Notes: generated by a model not told the origin, from the letters alone. 8,802 bases of DNA from CAZPZZ01 sp964591245 (GCA_964591245.1 CAZPZZ010000162.1:1-8802), one strand, 5' to 3'; numbered from the stretch's first letter, positions 1-7,248 are shown. Translations and numbers: made by a program.

Positions 1-20
1 GGCCAACGACGTCCGTTAAT

Positions 21-42
21 GGGGTGCTGTTCACGGCACCCC
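21..42 (-). terminator. Possible terminator hairpin after the first hydrolase
   Basis: GGGGTGC (21-27) and GCACCCC (36-42) can form a seven-base-pair GC-rich stem with an eight-base loop. It lies about 70 bases beyond the stop codon of the minus-strand hydrolase. On that strand it is followed by ATTAACG, so there is no proper U tract and termination efficiency is doubtful. Confidence 0.35.
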
Positions 43-110
43 GAAAGCCCACTCCACCGACCGGACGCCTCGGGCACCGGGCCACACCCCCCCCCGTCAC
101 GTCCCCACTG

Positions 111-1001
111 TTACGCGCGCTCAACCTCGGCGATAAACGCGAGCGTTTCCTGGATCACATCGGACGTCACGGCCATATGGCCCTTGTCCGTATAGTGCAC
201 GAGCTTGTGGAACACGTGCGCCCGTTCCAGCGCCTGCACCATATCGAGCGCCTGCTGTACGGGCACGGAAAAATCGTCGTCCGAATGGATCACCAGGATC
301 GGCTTCGTCGCGTCAGAGACCTGATGAATCGGGGACGCGAGCCGACGGGCTTCTTCCCCGCGTCGCACGTTTCGCCGATTGGCAATCCAGGGCTCGAGCG
401 CATCCAGTTCCGCCCACTGCGCTGGCGTCAGGGTAAGCGCCGGCGCCGCGCGAAAGGCGCGCATCTGGCGATCCACCGAGTCGGCGACCGCCGCGCACGG
501 TTCCCACGCATCGCCCCAGTCCAGCGTATTGAGATCGTAGGCTCCCGCTGCACTGATGACGGCGCGGATGTCGTTGGGGGCCTCTTCCCACCCTCCGGTC
601 CGGGCGTAGGGCCCATCACCCAGTGTGGCGGCTAGCGAGACCAGATGCCCGCCTGCGGAATCGCCAAGGAGGTAGACCCGTTGCGGGTCGATGCCGTACG
701 TCTCGGCATGCGCGTGCAGCCAGCGGATGGCGCATTGCAGGTCCTCGTAGGGCGCCGGCGCGGGCGCGGAACCCACCAGTCGATAGTCGATCGTGCAGGC
801 AAAGAATCCCCGCTCCGCCCACTTCACGACGTTCAAATCCTCCCACATTGAATTACCGGCACGTGCGCCCAGAAACCATCGGCCGCCGTGGACGTACATG
901 ATCGCCGGCAGCAACTCATCGGCCTCTGGATAGGCCAGGTCCGCCAGTAACGCGGCTCCGCCCACCCGGCTATAGACCACGTCCGTCTCATGGGTGATCA
1001 C
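111..1001 (-). CDS. Alpha/beta-hydrolase (esterase/lipase-like), cytoplasmic
   Basis: Serine hydrolase of the alpha/beta-hydrolase fold, 296 residues from the chosen start. Visible motifs: an HGGRW oxyanion-hole motif at residues 38-42, the nucleophile elbow GDSAGG at 113-118 (catalytic Ser115), a likely catalytic Asp243 in HSDDDFSVP, and His275 in KGHM. Order and spacing fit a complete triad. Residues about 130-225 form a long, less typical segment before the Asp that may be a lid. No signal peptide is seen, so it probably acts in the cytoplasm on a carboxyl ester; the substrate is unknown. The frame is open for 22 more codons upstream, but AGGAGG (1008-1013) sits six bases before GTG at 999-1001, and conserved sequence starts only after it, so GTG is preferred. 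It lies 116 bases downstream of the HSL-type esterase on the same strand and is probably its operon partner. Family assignment is strong; specificity is not inferable. Confidence 0.9.
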   Translation of the reverse strand: MITHETDVVYSRVGGAALLADLAYPEADELLPAIMYVHGGRWFLGARAGNSMWEDLNVVKWAERGFFACTIDYRLVGSAPAPAPYEDLQCAIRWLHAHAETYGIDPQRVYLLGDSAGGHLVSLAATLGDGPYARTGGWEEAPNDIRAVISAAGAYDLNTLDWGDAWEPCAAVADSVDRQMRAFRAAPALTLTPAQWAELDALEPWIANRRNVRRGEEARRLASPIHQVSDATKPILVIHSDDDFSVPVQQALDMVQALERAHVFHKLVHYTDKGHMAVTSDVIQETLAFIAEVERA

Positions 1002-1089
1002 ACGGCACCTCCTCTTCCTTCTCTCCAAGGACCGGCTGATGCGCGCCAGGTATGAACGTCGCACCACAGCGGCCCCCGCGGGGGACTTG

Positions 1090-1110
1090 CGGTGTTACAA
1101 CCCCACACCG
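1090..1110 (-). other. Hairpin between the two hydrolase genes
   Basis: CGGTGT (1090-1095) pairs with ACACCG (1105-1110) around a nine-base loop, seven bases after the esterase stop codon. A 12-base palindrome, CCCCCGCGGGGG (1073-1084), follows at once on the minus strand. No U tract follows, so these may be an mRNA processing or stability structure, or an attenuating site between the two hydrolases, rather than a true terminator. Confidence 0.3.
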
Positions 1111-1117
1111 CCGAAGC

Positions 1118-2020
1118 CTATGGGCTGGCCATATGTTTCTTGATGAACGCACCACATTCATCGAGCGACTGTCGCGCTTCCGGAAGGAAACTCACGAATA
1201 CCTGCCAGACATGGGGCATCGCCTCCCAGCGTGTCAGGGTGACGTCCACCCCCGCGTCCCGCGCCCGCTCGGCGGTACGGAGCGTGTCATCCAGCAGCAC
1301 CTCCGCTTCACCGACCTGCATCAGCAGCGGCGGGAGCTCCCGCAGGTCCGCGTAGTACGGCGAGGCCAAGGGGGTGGTACGACTCCTGTCGCCCAGATAC
1401 GCGGCGGCCATGGCGTCCACCATCTCCTTGTCGATCAGCGGATCCTCTTCAGCCTTCGTGGCGAACGTGCCCCCCGTATTGGCCAGGTCCGTCCACCCCG
1501 AATGGGACATTCCCGCAGCCGGCAGCGGATCGCCCATATAGCGCAACGCGACCAAGGTGGCCAGCGTCAGTCCCCCGCCGGCCGAATCTCCGCCGATAAC
1601 GATGTCGCCTGGCGTGATGCCCTGGGTCAGGAGCCAGCGGTAGGCGGCGACCGCGTCTTCCACCGCCGCGGGAAACGGATGTTCCGGCGCGAGCCGAAAA
1701 TTCAGGACCAGCACACGAGCGTCCGAGGCCTGCGAGAGGTGAAACATCGGGAGGCGATGCGTCCTCGTGGATCCGATCATGTACCCGCCGCCATGTAGAT
1801 AGAGGACCGCCCTGCGCTCCGAGGCACCGGGCGCCGAGACCCACTCCCCGGTGACGCCGCCCACACCGACCGGTTCCACGATGGCCTCTGCCGGCACATC
1901 GAACTGACCGGTGAACGTCTCGTACCACACGCGAAATTGGTCGGGACTGGTCGCCAACGCCGATTCGGCCTTGGCGGTTCGGAACAGCTCAAAGGCTTTC
2001 GTGGTTTCTGCTGAAGGCAT
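1118..2020 (-). CDS. HSL-family (family IV, alpha/beta-hydrolase fold-3) esterase
   Basis: Carboxylesterase of the bacterial hormone-sensitive-lipase family, 300 residues, the usual size. Seen in order: N-terminal helical cap (about 1-60), oxyanion motif HGGG (76-79), the FRLAPEHPFPAAVED segment (about 108-122) typical of the family, nucleophile elbow GDSAGGG (144-150, Ser146), an acid region GEAEVLLDD (237-245) and catalytic His270 in MPHVW. The usual catalytic Asp of the DPL-type motif appears as Glu240, although Asp244 and Asp245 are close by. No signal peptide is seen, so it should be cytoplasmic and act on short-chain acyl esters, as is known for the family. The frame extends 32 codons further upstream, but that part has no homology-like features, and AGGAAGG stands five bases before the ATG at 2018-2020. 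It follows the Sel1-repeat gene by 67 bases and precedes a second alpha/beta hydrolase. Confidence 0.93.
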   Translation of the reverse strand: MPSAETTKAFELFRTAKAESALATSPDQFRVWYETFTGQFDVPAEAIVEPVGVGGVTGEWVSAPGASERRAVLYLHGGGYMIGSTRTHRLPMFHLSQASDARVLVLNFRLAPEHPFPAAVEDAVAAYRWLLTQGITPGDIVIGGDSAGGGLTLATLVALRYMGDPLPAAGMSHSGWTDLANTGGTFATKAEEDPLIDKEMVDAMAAAYLGDRSRTTPLASPYYADLRELPPLLMQVGEAEVLLDDTLRTAERARDAGVDVTLTRWEAMPHVWQVFVSFLPEARQSLDECGAFIKKHMASP

Positions 2021-2087
2021 GTCTTCCTTCCTGGTCAGGGCACACTGCGCATCGGGAGGCGGCAGCGATAGGGAACCGACACCGAAC

Positions 2088-3176
2088 CTAGCGTGGGCCA
2101 GCCATTTCCCATTCACGGGCGAGGCGTTGGGCTTCGCCGTGATCGGCCGCGCTCAGCTTTCCGGCCAGACCGTCCCGTTCCCGGAGAGCCTGTGCCTGGA
2201 ACGCACCGGTTGATCGTGCGGCCGCGAGGTGAAACCACATATGCGCCTGCACCGCGTCCTGCGCCACGCCCTCACCCCTGGCATACATGCCGCCGAGGCT
2301 GAACTGCGCCGACGCGTGGCCCTGGTCCGCCGCCCGGCGGTACCAGACCACGGCCACGGCGTTATCCTGCGGCACCCCCCTCCCGCCGGCATACATGCCG
2401 CCGAGGCTGAACTGCGCGGCCGCGTGCCCCTGCCGCGCCGACTGGCGATACCAGTCCACGGCTTCGCCATCGTCCTGCAGCACGCCACGGGCAAAGTCGT
2501 AGGCGAACCCGAGCTGATACTGGGCATCGGGAAGCCCCTGGGCGGCGGCCAGGCGGAACCAGCTCACGGCCACGGCGTCGTCCTGCGGCACACCCCGGCC
2601 ACGGGTGTACATCAACCCGAGGTTGTTCTGCGCCCTGGCATGGCCCTGCTCCGCGGCCAGACCATACCAGCGCACCGCTTCGGCATAGTCCTGCGCCACA
2701 CCCCGGCCAAAGAACCGCACCACCCCGAGGGAAAACTGTGCCGCGGCGTTTCCCTGGTCCGCGGCCAGGCCGTACCAACGCACCGCTTCGCGATAGTCCA
2801 GCGGGACACCCTGCCCGAGGTAATACAGCTCTCCGAGATTGGCCTGGCCCATGGCATAGCCCTGTTCCGCGGCCCGACGAAACCAGCGTGCCGCTTCGGC
2901 ATCATCCTGGGACACACCCCGGCCATTGGCATACATGACCCCGAGTTCCGACTGCGCCCCGGCCGCGCCCTGTTCCGCGGCCAGGCGATACCAGTGCACG
3001 GCTTCCGTGTCGTCCTGAGCGATGCCGACACCGAAGAAGTATCTGACCCCCAGGACAAACTGCGCATCCACGTGCCCCTGTTCCGCCGCCCGTCGGTACC
3101 AGCGCACAGCCTCGGCATAGTCCTGCGGGGTACCGACACCATTGTCGTAGGCAGCCCCCAGATCGTACTGCGCGTC
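2088..3176 (-). repeat. Coding tandem repeat, 108-bp period (Sel1 units)
   Basis: The Sel1 array is visible at DNA level as a 108-base period, nine units long, within the repeat-protein gene; the stated span also includes the non-repeat tail at the low-coordinate end. The most alike neighbours are the last two units in protein order: a 30-base stretch at 2280-2309 recurs exactly at 2388-2417, 108 bases away. Other units have diverged more in DNA while keeping the protein pattern. This points to recent unit duplication or gene conversion at the C-terminal end of the array. Confidence 0.85.
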
Positions 3177-3377
3177 AACATCGCCCGCTTCCGCACTCGC
3201 CTGTATCGCTCCCCACTCTTGTTCTTCCGTGCGTTGGGTGCCCAGGAAGAAGCTGCCCAGGCGGAAATCCCCCGGCGTTCCCCGTTGCTGACCGGCTGCC
3301 TGTATCTCTTCCGGGACGCACACGGGGAACCCGACCAGTACCGTCACGGCGACAACCGTCCACAGGGTGTAATTCAT
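2088..3377 (-). CDS. Sel1-repeat (SLR/TPR-like) protein with N-terminal membrane or signal segment
   Basis: A 429-residue helical-repeat protein. Residues 1-20 are hydrophobic and start MNYTLW, which fits a signal peptide or membrane anchor, so the repeats probably face the periplasm. Nine Sel1 units of exactly 36 residues run from about residue 68 to 391. Each follows the pattern AQxxLGxxYxxGxGVxQDxxEAxxWYRxAAxQGxA. The last unit ends HMWFHLAAA and is followed by a charged helical tail (392-429), a usual way for such arrays to end. Sel1 proteins are protein-interaction scaffolds with no catalytic activity of their own, so the partner is unknown. The ATG at 3375-3377 is chosen because GAGG lies six bases upstream and the hydrophobic segment begins there; 22 upstream codons would spoil the signal. 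First gene of a probable operon with two hydrolases; divergent from the plus-strand SnoaL-like gene. Confidence 0.92.
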   Translation of the reverse strand: MNYTLWTVVAVTVLVGFPVCVPEEIQAAGQQRGTPGDFRLGSFFLGTQRTEEQEWGAIQASAEAGDVDAQYDLGAAYDNGVGTPQDYAEAVRWYRRAAEQGHVDAQFVLGVRYFFGVGIAQDDTEAVHWYRLAAEQGAAGAQSELGVMYANGRGVSQDDAEAARWFRRAAEQGYAMGQANLGELYYLGQGVPLDYREAVRWYGLAADQGNAAAQFSLGVVRFFGRGVAQDYAEAVRWYGLAAEQGHARAQNNLGLMYTRGRGVPQDDAVAVSWFRLAAAQGLPDAQYQLGFAYDFARGVLQDDGEAVDWYRQSARQGHAAAQFSLGGMYAGGRGVPQDNAVAVVWYRRAADQGHASAQFSLGGMYARGEGVAQDAVQAHMWFHLAAARSTGAFQAQALRERDGLAGKLSAADHGEAQRLAREWEMAGPR

Positions 3378-3463
3378 CGAGGACCTCACGGGCGACGACG
3401 CATGACTCGGATGCCCATAGCAGTATGCCAGGGCTGGAGCCAATAGCTAGCAATGAACGAATA

Positions 3464-3479
3464 GTGGCAGTTCTACCAC
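3464..3479. promoter_or_regulatory. Imperfect 16-bp dyad, possible operator
   Basis: GTGGCAGTTCTACCAC reads nearly the same on both strands (six of eight position pairs match, with GTGG and CCAC at the ends). It overlaps the candidate -10 of the Sel1 gene and lies between two divergent genes, a usual place for a regulator site. No regulator gene is in the window to pair with it. Confidence 0.25.
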
Positions 3480-3500
3480 AAATTGCGACACTCCAATCAA
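3470..3500 (-). promoter_or_regulatory. Possible promoter for the Sel1/esterase cluster
   Basis: On the minus strand TAGAAC (3470-3475) is preceded by TGG (extended -10 style), with a -35-like TTGATT (3495-3500) 19 bases upstream. It lies 93 bases before the Sel1 start in an AT-rich stretch. The same TTGTGGTA string occurs at the possible promoter near 8750. The -35 spacing is longer than optimal. Confidence 0.3.
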
Positions 3501-3514
3501 ATTTCAACCTATTA

Positions 3515-3545
3515 TTGACATTTCAGTGCACACATACGTCATAGT
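3515..3545 (+). promoter_or_regulatory. Possible sigma70-type promoter for the SnoaL-like gene
   Basis: A perfect -35 TTGACA (3515-3520) is followed, 19 bases on, by CATAGT (3540-3545), a four-of-six match to the -10 consensus. It points toward the SnoaL-like gene, which starts 112 bases further on. The spacing is longer than the preferred 17. The AT-rich setting and position in a divergent intergenic region support it. Confidence 0.35.
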
Positions 3546-3657
3546 CACCTTGGTCCACGTTCTGATCACTTCGCACGCTACCCGACGGCTGGTCCCCGGA
3601 AGGTCGTCGATCCCGGCAGTGTGCGCTGTGGACCATACAGATCACGAAGGAAGGCCC

Positions 3658-4122
3658 ATGAAATTCTTGTTGACCGCCAGTCTGTGTCTGTCCCTCTGCC
3701 TCTCCGGTGCTGCGCTGTCGAGCCAGACCCGCGAAGAGGCCGTGATGGAGACCATGAATCAATACGTCACGAGTTTCCAGGCCCGAGACCTGGACGGGGT
3801 GATGGCCAGCTGGGGAGTGCCCGCGGAGATCGTCTATGGCGACGTGCACGCGACCTTCAACACACGCGAAGGACTAGCCGCGTTCTATGACGAGGCGCTG
3901 CAGGGGTTGGCACCCGATTATGGACACAGCGAACTCCACGGCGTGTCCGTGAAAATTCTCTCCGACCAGATTGCCCTCGTCGGCTGGGAGTTCACCCGGC
4001 ATCGAACAAGCGGCGAGGCGTATTCCCGCGCCGCCGCCATGTACAAGGTCAAACACGGCGAGGACGGGTGGAAGATGATCAGTATGTTGACGTATGACGC
4101 GGAGGCCTATATCCCGTTTTAA
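3658..4122 (+). CDS. Exported SnoaL/NTF2-like (DUF4440-type) small protein
   Basis: The only plus-strand gene, 154 residues. Residues 1-22 form a clear signal peptide (MKFLL, then a hydrophobic core, then SGAALSS), so the product is probably periplasmic or secreted. The mature part has the layout of an NTF2-like alpha+beta cone: an N-terminal helix pair with TMNQYVTSFQARDLDGVMASW (about 32-52), a strand with VYGDVHATF, a helix REGLAAFYDEALQG, and C-terminal strands including SVKILSDQIALVGWEF (about 97-112) and GWKMISMLTY (137-146). The DLDGVMASW pattern is common in SnoaL-like and DUF4440 proteins, some of which are isomerases or hydrolases while many have no known activity. No catalytic assignment can be made. 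The start is fixed by GAAGGAAGG (3646-3654) just before the ATG and by the signal peptide beginning there; 44 earlier open codons look non-coding. It converges with the permease gene, leaving 46 bases between them. Confidence 0.9.
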   Translation: MKFLLTASLCLSLCLSGAALSSQTREEAVMETMNQYVTSFQARDLDGVMASWGVPAEIVYGDVHATFNTREGLAAFYDEALQGLAPDYGHSELHGVSVKILSDQIALVGWEFTRHRTSGEAYSRAAAMYKVKHGEDGWKMISMLTYDAEAYIPF

Positions 4123-4123
4123 T

Positions 4124-4137
4124 GGACGGGCTCGTCC
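4124..4137. terminator. Short hairpin in the convergent gap
   Basis: GGACG and CGTCC form a five-pair stem with a four-base loop, directly after the SnoaL-like stop codon and 32 bases beyond the permease stop on the other strand. It could serve both convergent genes as a weak terminator. Neither side has a run of T residues in the required place, so support is slight. Confidence 0.25.
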
Positions 4138-4168
4138 TGCCTGACTGTCCAGATCCACGTGCCCGGGG

Positions 4169-5464
4169 CTACGTCACCTCACGCCACGGTCGCCTCCGGC
4201 GCCAGGCCCCGTAGACCGGCAATCCCGCCGCCACCGCGAGGGCACCCCAGGCCACACGCTCCGGCTCGGTCTGGGTCAGCAGCCACACGCAGACGATGAC
4301 CGCGGCCACGGGCACCACCGGGCCCCACGGCATGCGAAACGCGGCCGGCGGCACCTCGGGCATCGAGCGCAGCCGCAAGGTGGCCAGGGCCGTCGGGATG
4401 TACTGCGCGATCCGCGCGACTACCGAGATCACGGCAAGCTGCTCGAACGTCCCGCTCAACGCGAGCGCCAGCCCCAGTCCTGACGTCAGCACGATCGCAC
4501 GCACCGGCACCGCGCGCCCGTCGACCACCGCGAAGAAGGGGGGCAAGAGGCGCTCGTGACCGAGCGCATAGAGCGCCCGTGACGTGACGAACCCGTTGAA
4601 TAGATTGATACCCAGCACCGACACCACAATCCCGGCCTGAATGAGGGTTGCCCCGAACTCCGGCAAGAAGAGCTCCGCCGATGCGGCCACCGGGTTCTCG
4701 TGGCCGGCAAGGTTCGACAACGTCCCGGCACAGACGGCCCAGACGCCGAGATAGACCGCCGCGACCGTAGCGACACCGAGGAGCAAGGCCCTGGGCACCA
4801 CCCGGCGCGGCTCACGCATCTCCCCCGCGGGAATCACCATGCCCTCGAAGCCCACGTAGGCAAACAACATCAACATGGTCGTGCCGCCCAGGTCACCGAA
4901 GCCCTGCGGCGCAAAGGGCACGAAGCGCGCCGGCTCGATCGACCAGACGCCAATGCCGATGAACGCGAGCAAGGGCACCAGCTTGACCGCGCAGAGCACG
5001 GTATTGGCCCGTCCGGCCACCGCCACGCCCGCGAGGTTGCAGGCCGTGAGCCCCGCGAACAATACGCAGAGCAGTACGCCACGCTGGTCCTCCGCCCCGG
5101 GAAACAGTGCCTCCAGCGATGTGACGAACCACAGCGCGAGCCCGCCCCAGGTCACGACGCGTGCCACCCACGTGGCCCACCCGACCTCGAACGCGACCAG
5201 ATCGCCGAAGGCGACCTGCGCGTACTTCATCGCGCCACCGGTGCCGCCAAAGCGGCTCGCGGCTTCGGCGTAACAGAGCACGAGCAACATCACGAGCGCT
5301 GCCCCGATCAGCAGCGCACACACGGCCGCCGGGCCCATGCGCTCCGCGGCCCTCCCCGGCAGCGAGAAGATCCCGACACCGATCACGCCCCCCACCGCCA
5401 TCGCGTAGAGATCCGCAAACGTCAGCCGGCGCCGCAAGCCCTCGGTTCCTGCCTCGTGCATCAC
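4169..5464 (-). CDS. APC-superfamily amino-acid/polyamine permease
   Basis: Inner-membrane transporter of 431 residues with about twelve hydrophobic segments, the usual size of APC-family secondary carriers. TM1 carries GVIGVGIFS (26-34), the unwound helix motif that binds the alpha-amino and carboxyl groups of substrates in this fold. TM6 carries FAYVGFEG (201-208), followed by the conserved loop GEMREPRRVVPRAL (214-227). A TM8-9 loop has TSRALYALGHERLLP (294-308), also characteristic. The C-terminus ends in a basic cytoplasmic tail (WRRRRPW). It presumably imports an amino acid, amine or polyamine with protons; the substrate is not predictable. The start is GTG at 5462-5464 immediately followed by ATG at 5459-5461; AGGT lies about 7 or 10 bases upstream, so either may be used. 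It lies 184 bases downstream of the Tat amidase on the same strand, suggesting uptake of a product of that enzyme. Confidence 0.93.
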   Translation of the reverse strand: MMHEAGTEGLRRRLTFADLYAMAVGGVIGVGIFSLPGRAAERMGPAAVCALLIGAALVMLLVLCYAEAASRFGGTGGAMKYAQVAFGDLVAFEVGWATWVARVVTWGGLALWFVTSLEALFPGAEDQRGVLLCVLFAGLTACNLAGVAVAGRANTVLCAVKLVPLLAFIGIGVWSIEPARFVPFAPQGFGDLGGTTMLMLFAYVGFEGMVIPAGEMREPRRVVPRALLLGVATVAAVYLGVWAVCAGTLSNLAGHENPVAASAELFLPEFGATLIQAGIVVSVLGINLFNGFVTSRALYALGHERLLPPFFAVVDGRAVPVRAIVLTSGLGLALALSGTFEQLAVISVVARIAQYIPTALATLRLRSMPEVPPAAFRMPWGPVVPVAAVIVCVWLLTQTEPERVAWGALAVAAGLPVYGAWRRRRPWREVT

Positions 5465-5513
5465 GCGTCAGACCTGTCCCTTCGCTCCCCGCCCTGGAGC
5501 AAACTCGCCTATT

Positions 5514-5648
5514 TCACGGTGGTGCCAGGACGGTGTCAAGGGAGAAGGCGACGAACAACGGCGGCAGGTGTCCCTCTGCCTCGACGAATTCGGACAGCGC
5601 CCGCAACTGCTCGACATCCGCCACCGACAGCGCCGATGAAACCCCGCC
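5514..5648 (-). other. Coding-like in-frame stretch after the amidase stop codon
   Basis: After the amidase TGA (5649-5651) the same frame stays open for 44 codons to a TGA at 5514-5516. The translation has a protein-like middle section (DVEQLRALSEFVEAEG, then HLPPLFVAFSLD), and most of its codons end in G or C, like the genes nearby. No ATG and no convincing ribosome binding site are seen; an internal GTG could give only about 36 residues. It may be a remnant of a deleted gene, a former amidase tail, or chance in GC-rich DNA. It fills most of the gap before the permease. No function is proposed. Confidence 0.3.
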
Positions 5649-7211
5649 TCACAGATTTGCGTCGGATGGATGGCGGGTGTGCCAGTCTGTGGACTGTTCG
5701 TAGGCATGGCCGGCCCGACAGAGCAGACCTTCAGACAATGGATGCCCGACGAGTTGTAGGCTGAGCGGTAGTCCGTCGCTCGAGAACCCACAGGGCAAGG
5801 AGAGCGTGGGCTGTCCCGAAAAATTGAAGGGCATTGTGAACCGGGTCGAGACGGACAAACACGCGAATGGCACCCCGGACAGGCGCTCCCCGCCGTCGGA
5901 CACGGTCCCGCCATACGCGTCGGCCGGATCGTAGCGACAGCCCGTGTAGGCCACCGACGGGCAGGCCAGGATGTCGATATCGTGAAACACGCGCCGGACG
6001 GCCCCGGCGAGCTCCCGCCGTACGACATGCGCACGGGCATAGTCGATGCCCGTGGTCTGCGCTCCGTGCTCCAGAAACGAACGGAAATACGTTCCGTATT
6101 GATCGGCCCGGGATGGGAAGGTCGCGGCATGTTCCGCCGCCGCTTCCGCCGAACAGATGGCTTCCCACGCCTCCAGATGTCTGGGCTCGAAGGCGGGCAT
6201 CTGAACCCGCACGAGCCGGGCTCCCAGCCCCTCCAGGGCCTGCGTCGCCGCCTCGACGGCGGTGGCCGTTTCCGGAGCAACCCCGCTGCGTCCGTACTCC
6301 GGATCAAACCCGATGCGCACACCCTCGATCCCGTCGCCAATCGATCCCAGATAGTCCGGCACGGCATCCGGCAGACTGGTCGAGTCGTTCTCGTCTACAC
6401 CCGCAAGCACCCCCAGCATCGCGGCGGCGTCGGCCACGCTCCGGGTCATCGGCCCCACGTGGTCCAGCGACGGCGCCAAGCCCAGCACGCCATACCGGCT
6501 GACCCGACCCCAGGTGGGGTTGAGCCCGACCAGTCCGTTCGCCGAACTCGGGTACCGAATCGACCCACCGGTATCGGTGCCCAGCGACCCGTAACAGAGA
6601 CCGGCCGCCGTGGCCACGCCCGACCCACTCGAGGAGAACCCGGGGAAGAGATCATCCCCCCAGGGGTTCCGGGGCACCTCGAAGTCCGGGTGATACCCCG
6701 TCATGGCGCCTTCGGTGGTGTTCAGTTTTCCGAGCAACACGGCGCCGGCGGCAGCCAGTCTTCGCACGACGGTCCCGTCATAGTCCGGCACGTGGTCCGC
6801 CAGCGCGCCGCTCCCGCCCCGGGTGGGCACCCCGGCGGTAAACATGAGGTCTTTCACGGCAATGGGCACCCCATGCAGTGGCCCCCGGTAATTCCCCGCC
6901 TGGATGTCCGCCTCGGCCCTCCGTGCCTTCTGGAGCGCCTGCTCGCGCAGCACCAGCGCGTAGGCCCGTCGCCCGGGTTCTAGCCTGTCAATCCGTTCCA
7001 GCTGTGCCCTGGTCAGCTCGACCGGGGAAATCTCCCGGCGCCGAAGACGTGCCGCCACGTCAACCAGGCTCGCATAGTGCAATCCGGAGGCGTCCGGGCC
7101 GGTCTGCGTTCTTCCCACCACCGCCGACGCAAGCAGTGACACGCCGCCGGCCAACACGCCACGCCGTGACACGAGTTGTGACTTCCTGATCGACATTCCC
7201 GGGTTCTTCAC
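5649..7211 (-). CDS. Tat-exported amidase (amidase-signature family)
   Basis: Amidase-signature hydrolase of 520 residues. The N-terminus carries a twin-arginine signal, SRRGVL at 15-20 followed by a hydrophobic stretch to about 33, so the enzyme is exported folded to the periplasm or beyond. The Ser-cisSer-Lys triad is complete: Lys120 in GVPIAVKDLMF, cis-Ser193 in GFSSSGSG (191-198), and nucleophile Ser217 in GTDTGGSIRYPSS (211-223). The 24-residue spacing between the two serines matches known members. The C-terminal AYEQSTDWHTRHP is the usual family ending. It hydrolyses a carboxylic amide of unknown type; an exported location argues against a GatA role in tRNA amidation. AGGAGG (7218-7223) stands six bases before GTG at 7209-7211, favoured over the ATG five codons later. 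It lies between the small beta-rich exported protein and the permease, all on one strand. Confidence 0.93.
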   Translation of the reverse strand: MKNPGMSIRKSQLVSRRGVLAGGVSLLASAVVGRTQTGPDASGLHYASLVDVAARLRRREISPVELTRAQLERIDRLEPGRRAYALVLREQALQKARRAEADIQAGNYRGPLHGVPIAVKDLMFTAGVPTRGGSGALADHVPDYDGTVVRRLAAAGAVLLGKLNTTEGAMTGYHPDFEVPRNPWGDDLFPGFSSSGSGVATAAGLCYGSLGTDTGGSIRYPSSANGLVGLNPTWGRVSRYGVLGLAPSLDHVGPMTRSVADAAAMLGVLAGVDENDSTSLPDAVPDYLGSIGDGIEGVRIGFDPEYGRSGVAPETATAVEAATQALEGLGARLVRVQMPAFEPRHLEAWEAICSAEAAAEHAATFPSRADQYGTYFRSFLEHGAQTTGIDYARAHVVRRELAGAVRRVFHDIDILACPSVAYTGCRYDPADAYGGTVSDGGERLSGVPFACLSVSTRFTMPFNFSGQPTLSLPCGFSSDGLPLSLQLVGHPLSEGLLCRAGHAYEQSTDWHTRHPSDANL

Positions 7212-7248
7212 GTACGCCCTCCTGCCTCATCCCGGCCCTGGCTTCTCA

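Noticed and set aside
87..95. Run of nine C residues after the first hydrolase gene
   Set aside because: A simple homopolymer in a non-coding end region, with no start codon, promoter or frame it could affect.
2280..2417. Direct repeats at regular spacing, checked as a CRISPR-like array
   Set aside because: The repeats are coding Sel1 units with a 108-base period and diverged copies; no short repeats alternating with unrelated spacers are present.
2229..3446. Plus-strand open frame of 405 codons opposite the Sel1 gene, itself with 36-residue repeats
   Set aside because: It is the antisense image of the 108-base Sel1 repeats in GC-rich DNA; its periodicity follows from the real gene, and it has no family-like motifs.
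4700..5764. Plus-strand open frame of 354 codons opposite the permease
   Set aside because: Its composition is rich in Arg, His, Gln and Pro with no motifs, while the other strand encodes a full APC permease with conserved motifs.
5468..6367. Minus-strand open frame of 299 codons overlapping the amidase in another frame
   Set aside because: Low-complexity Arg/Ser/Pro composition, overlapped by a clear gene; this is an out-of-frame product of GC-rich codons.
5982..6983. Plus-strand open frame of 333 codons opposite the amidase
   Set aside because: Shadow of the amidase, which has its complete Ser-Ser-Lys triad and Tat signal on the minus strand.
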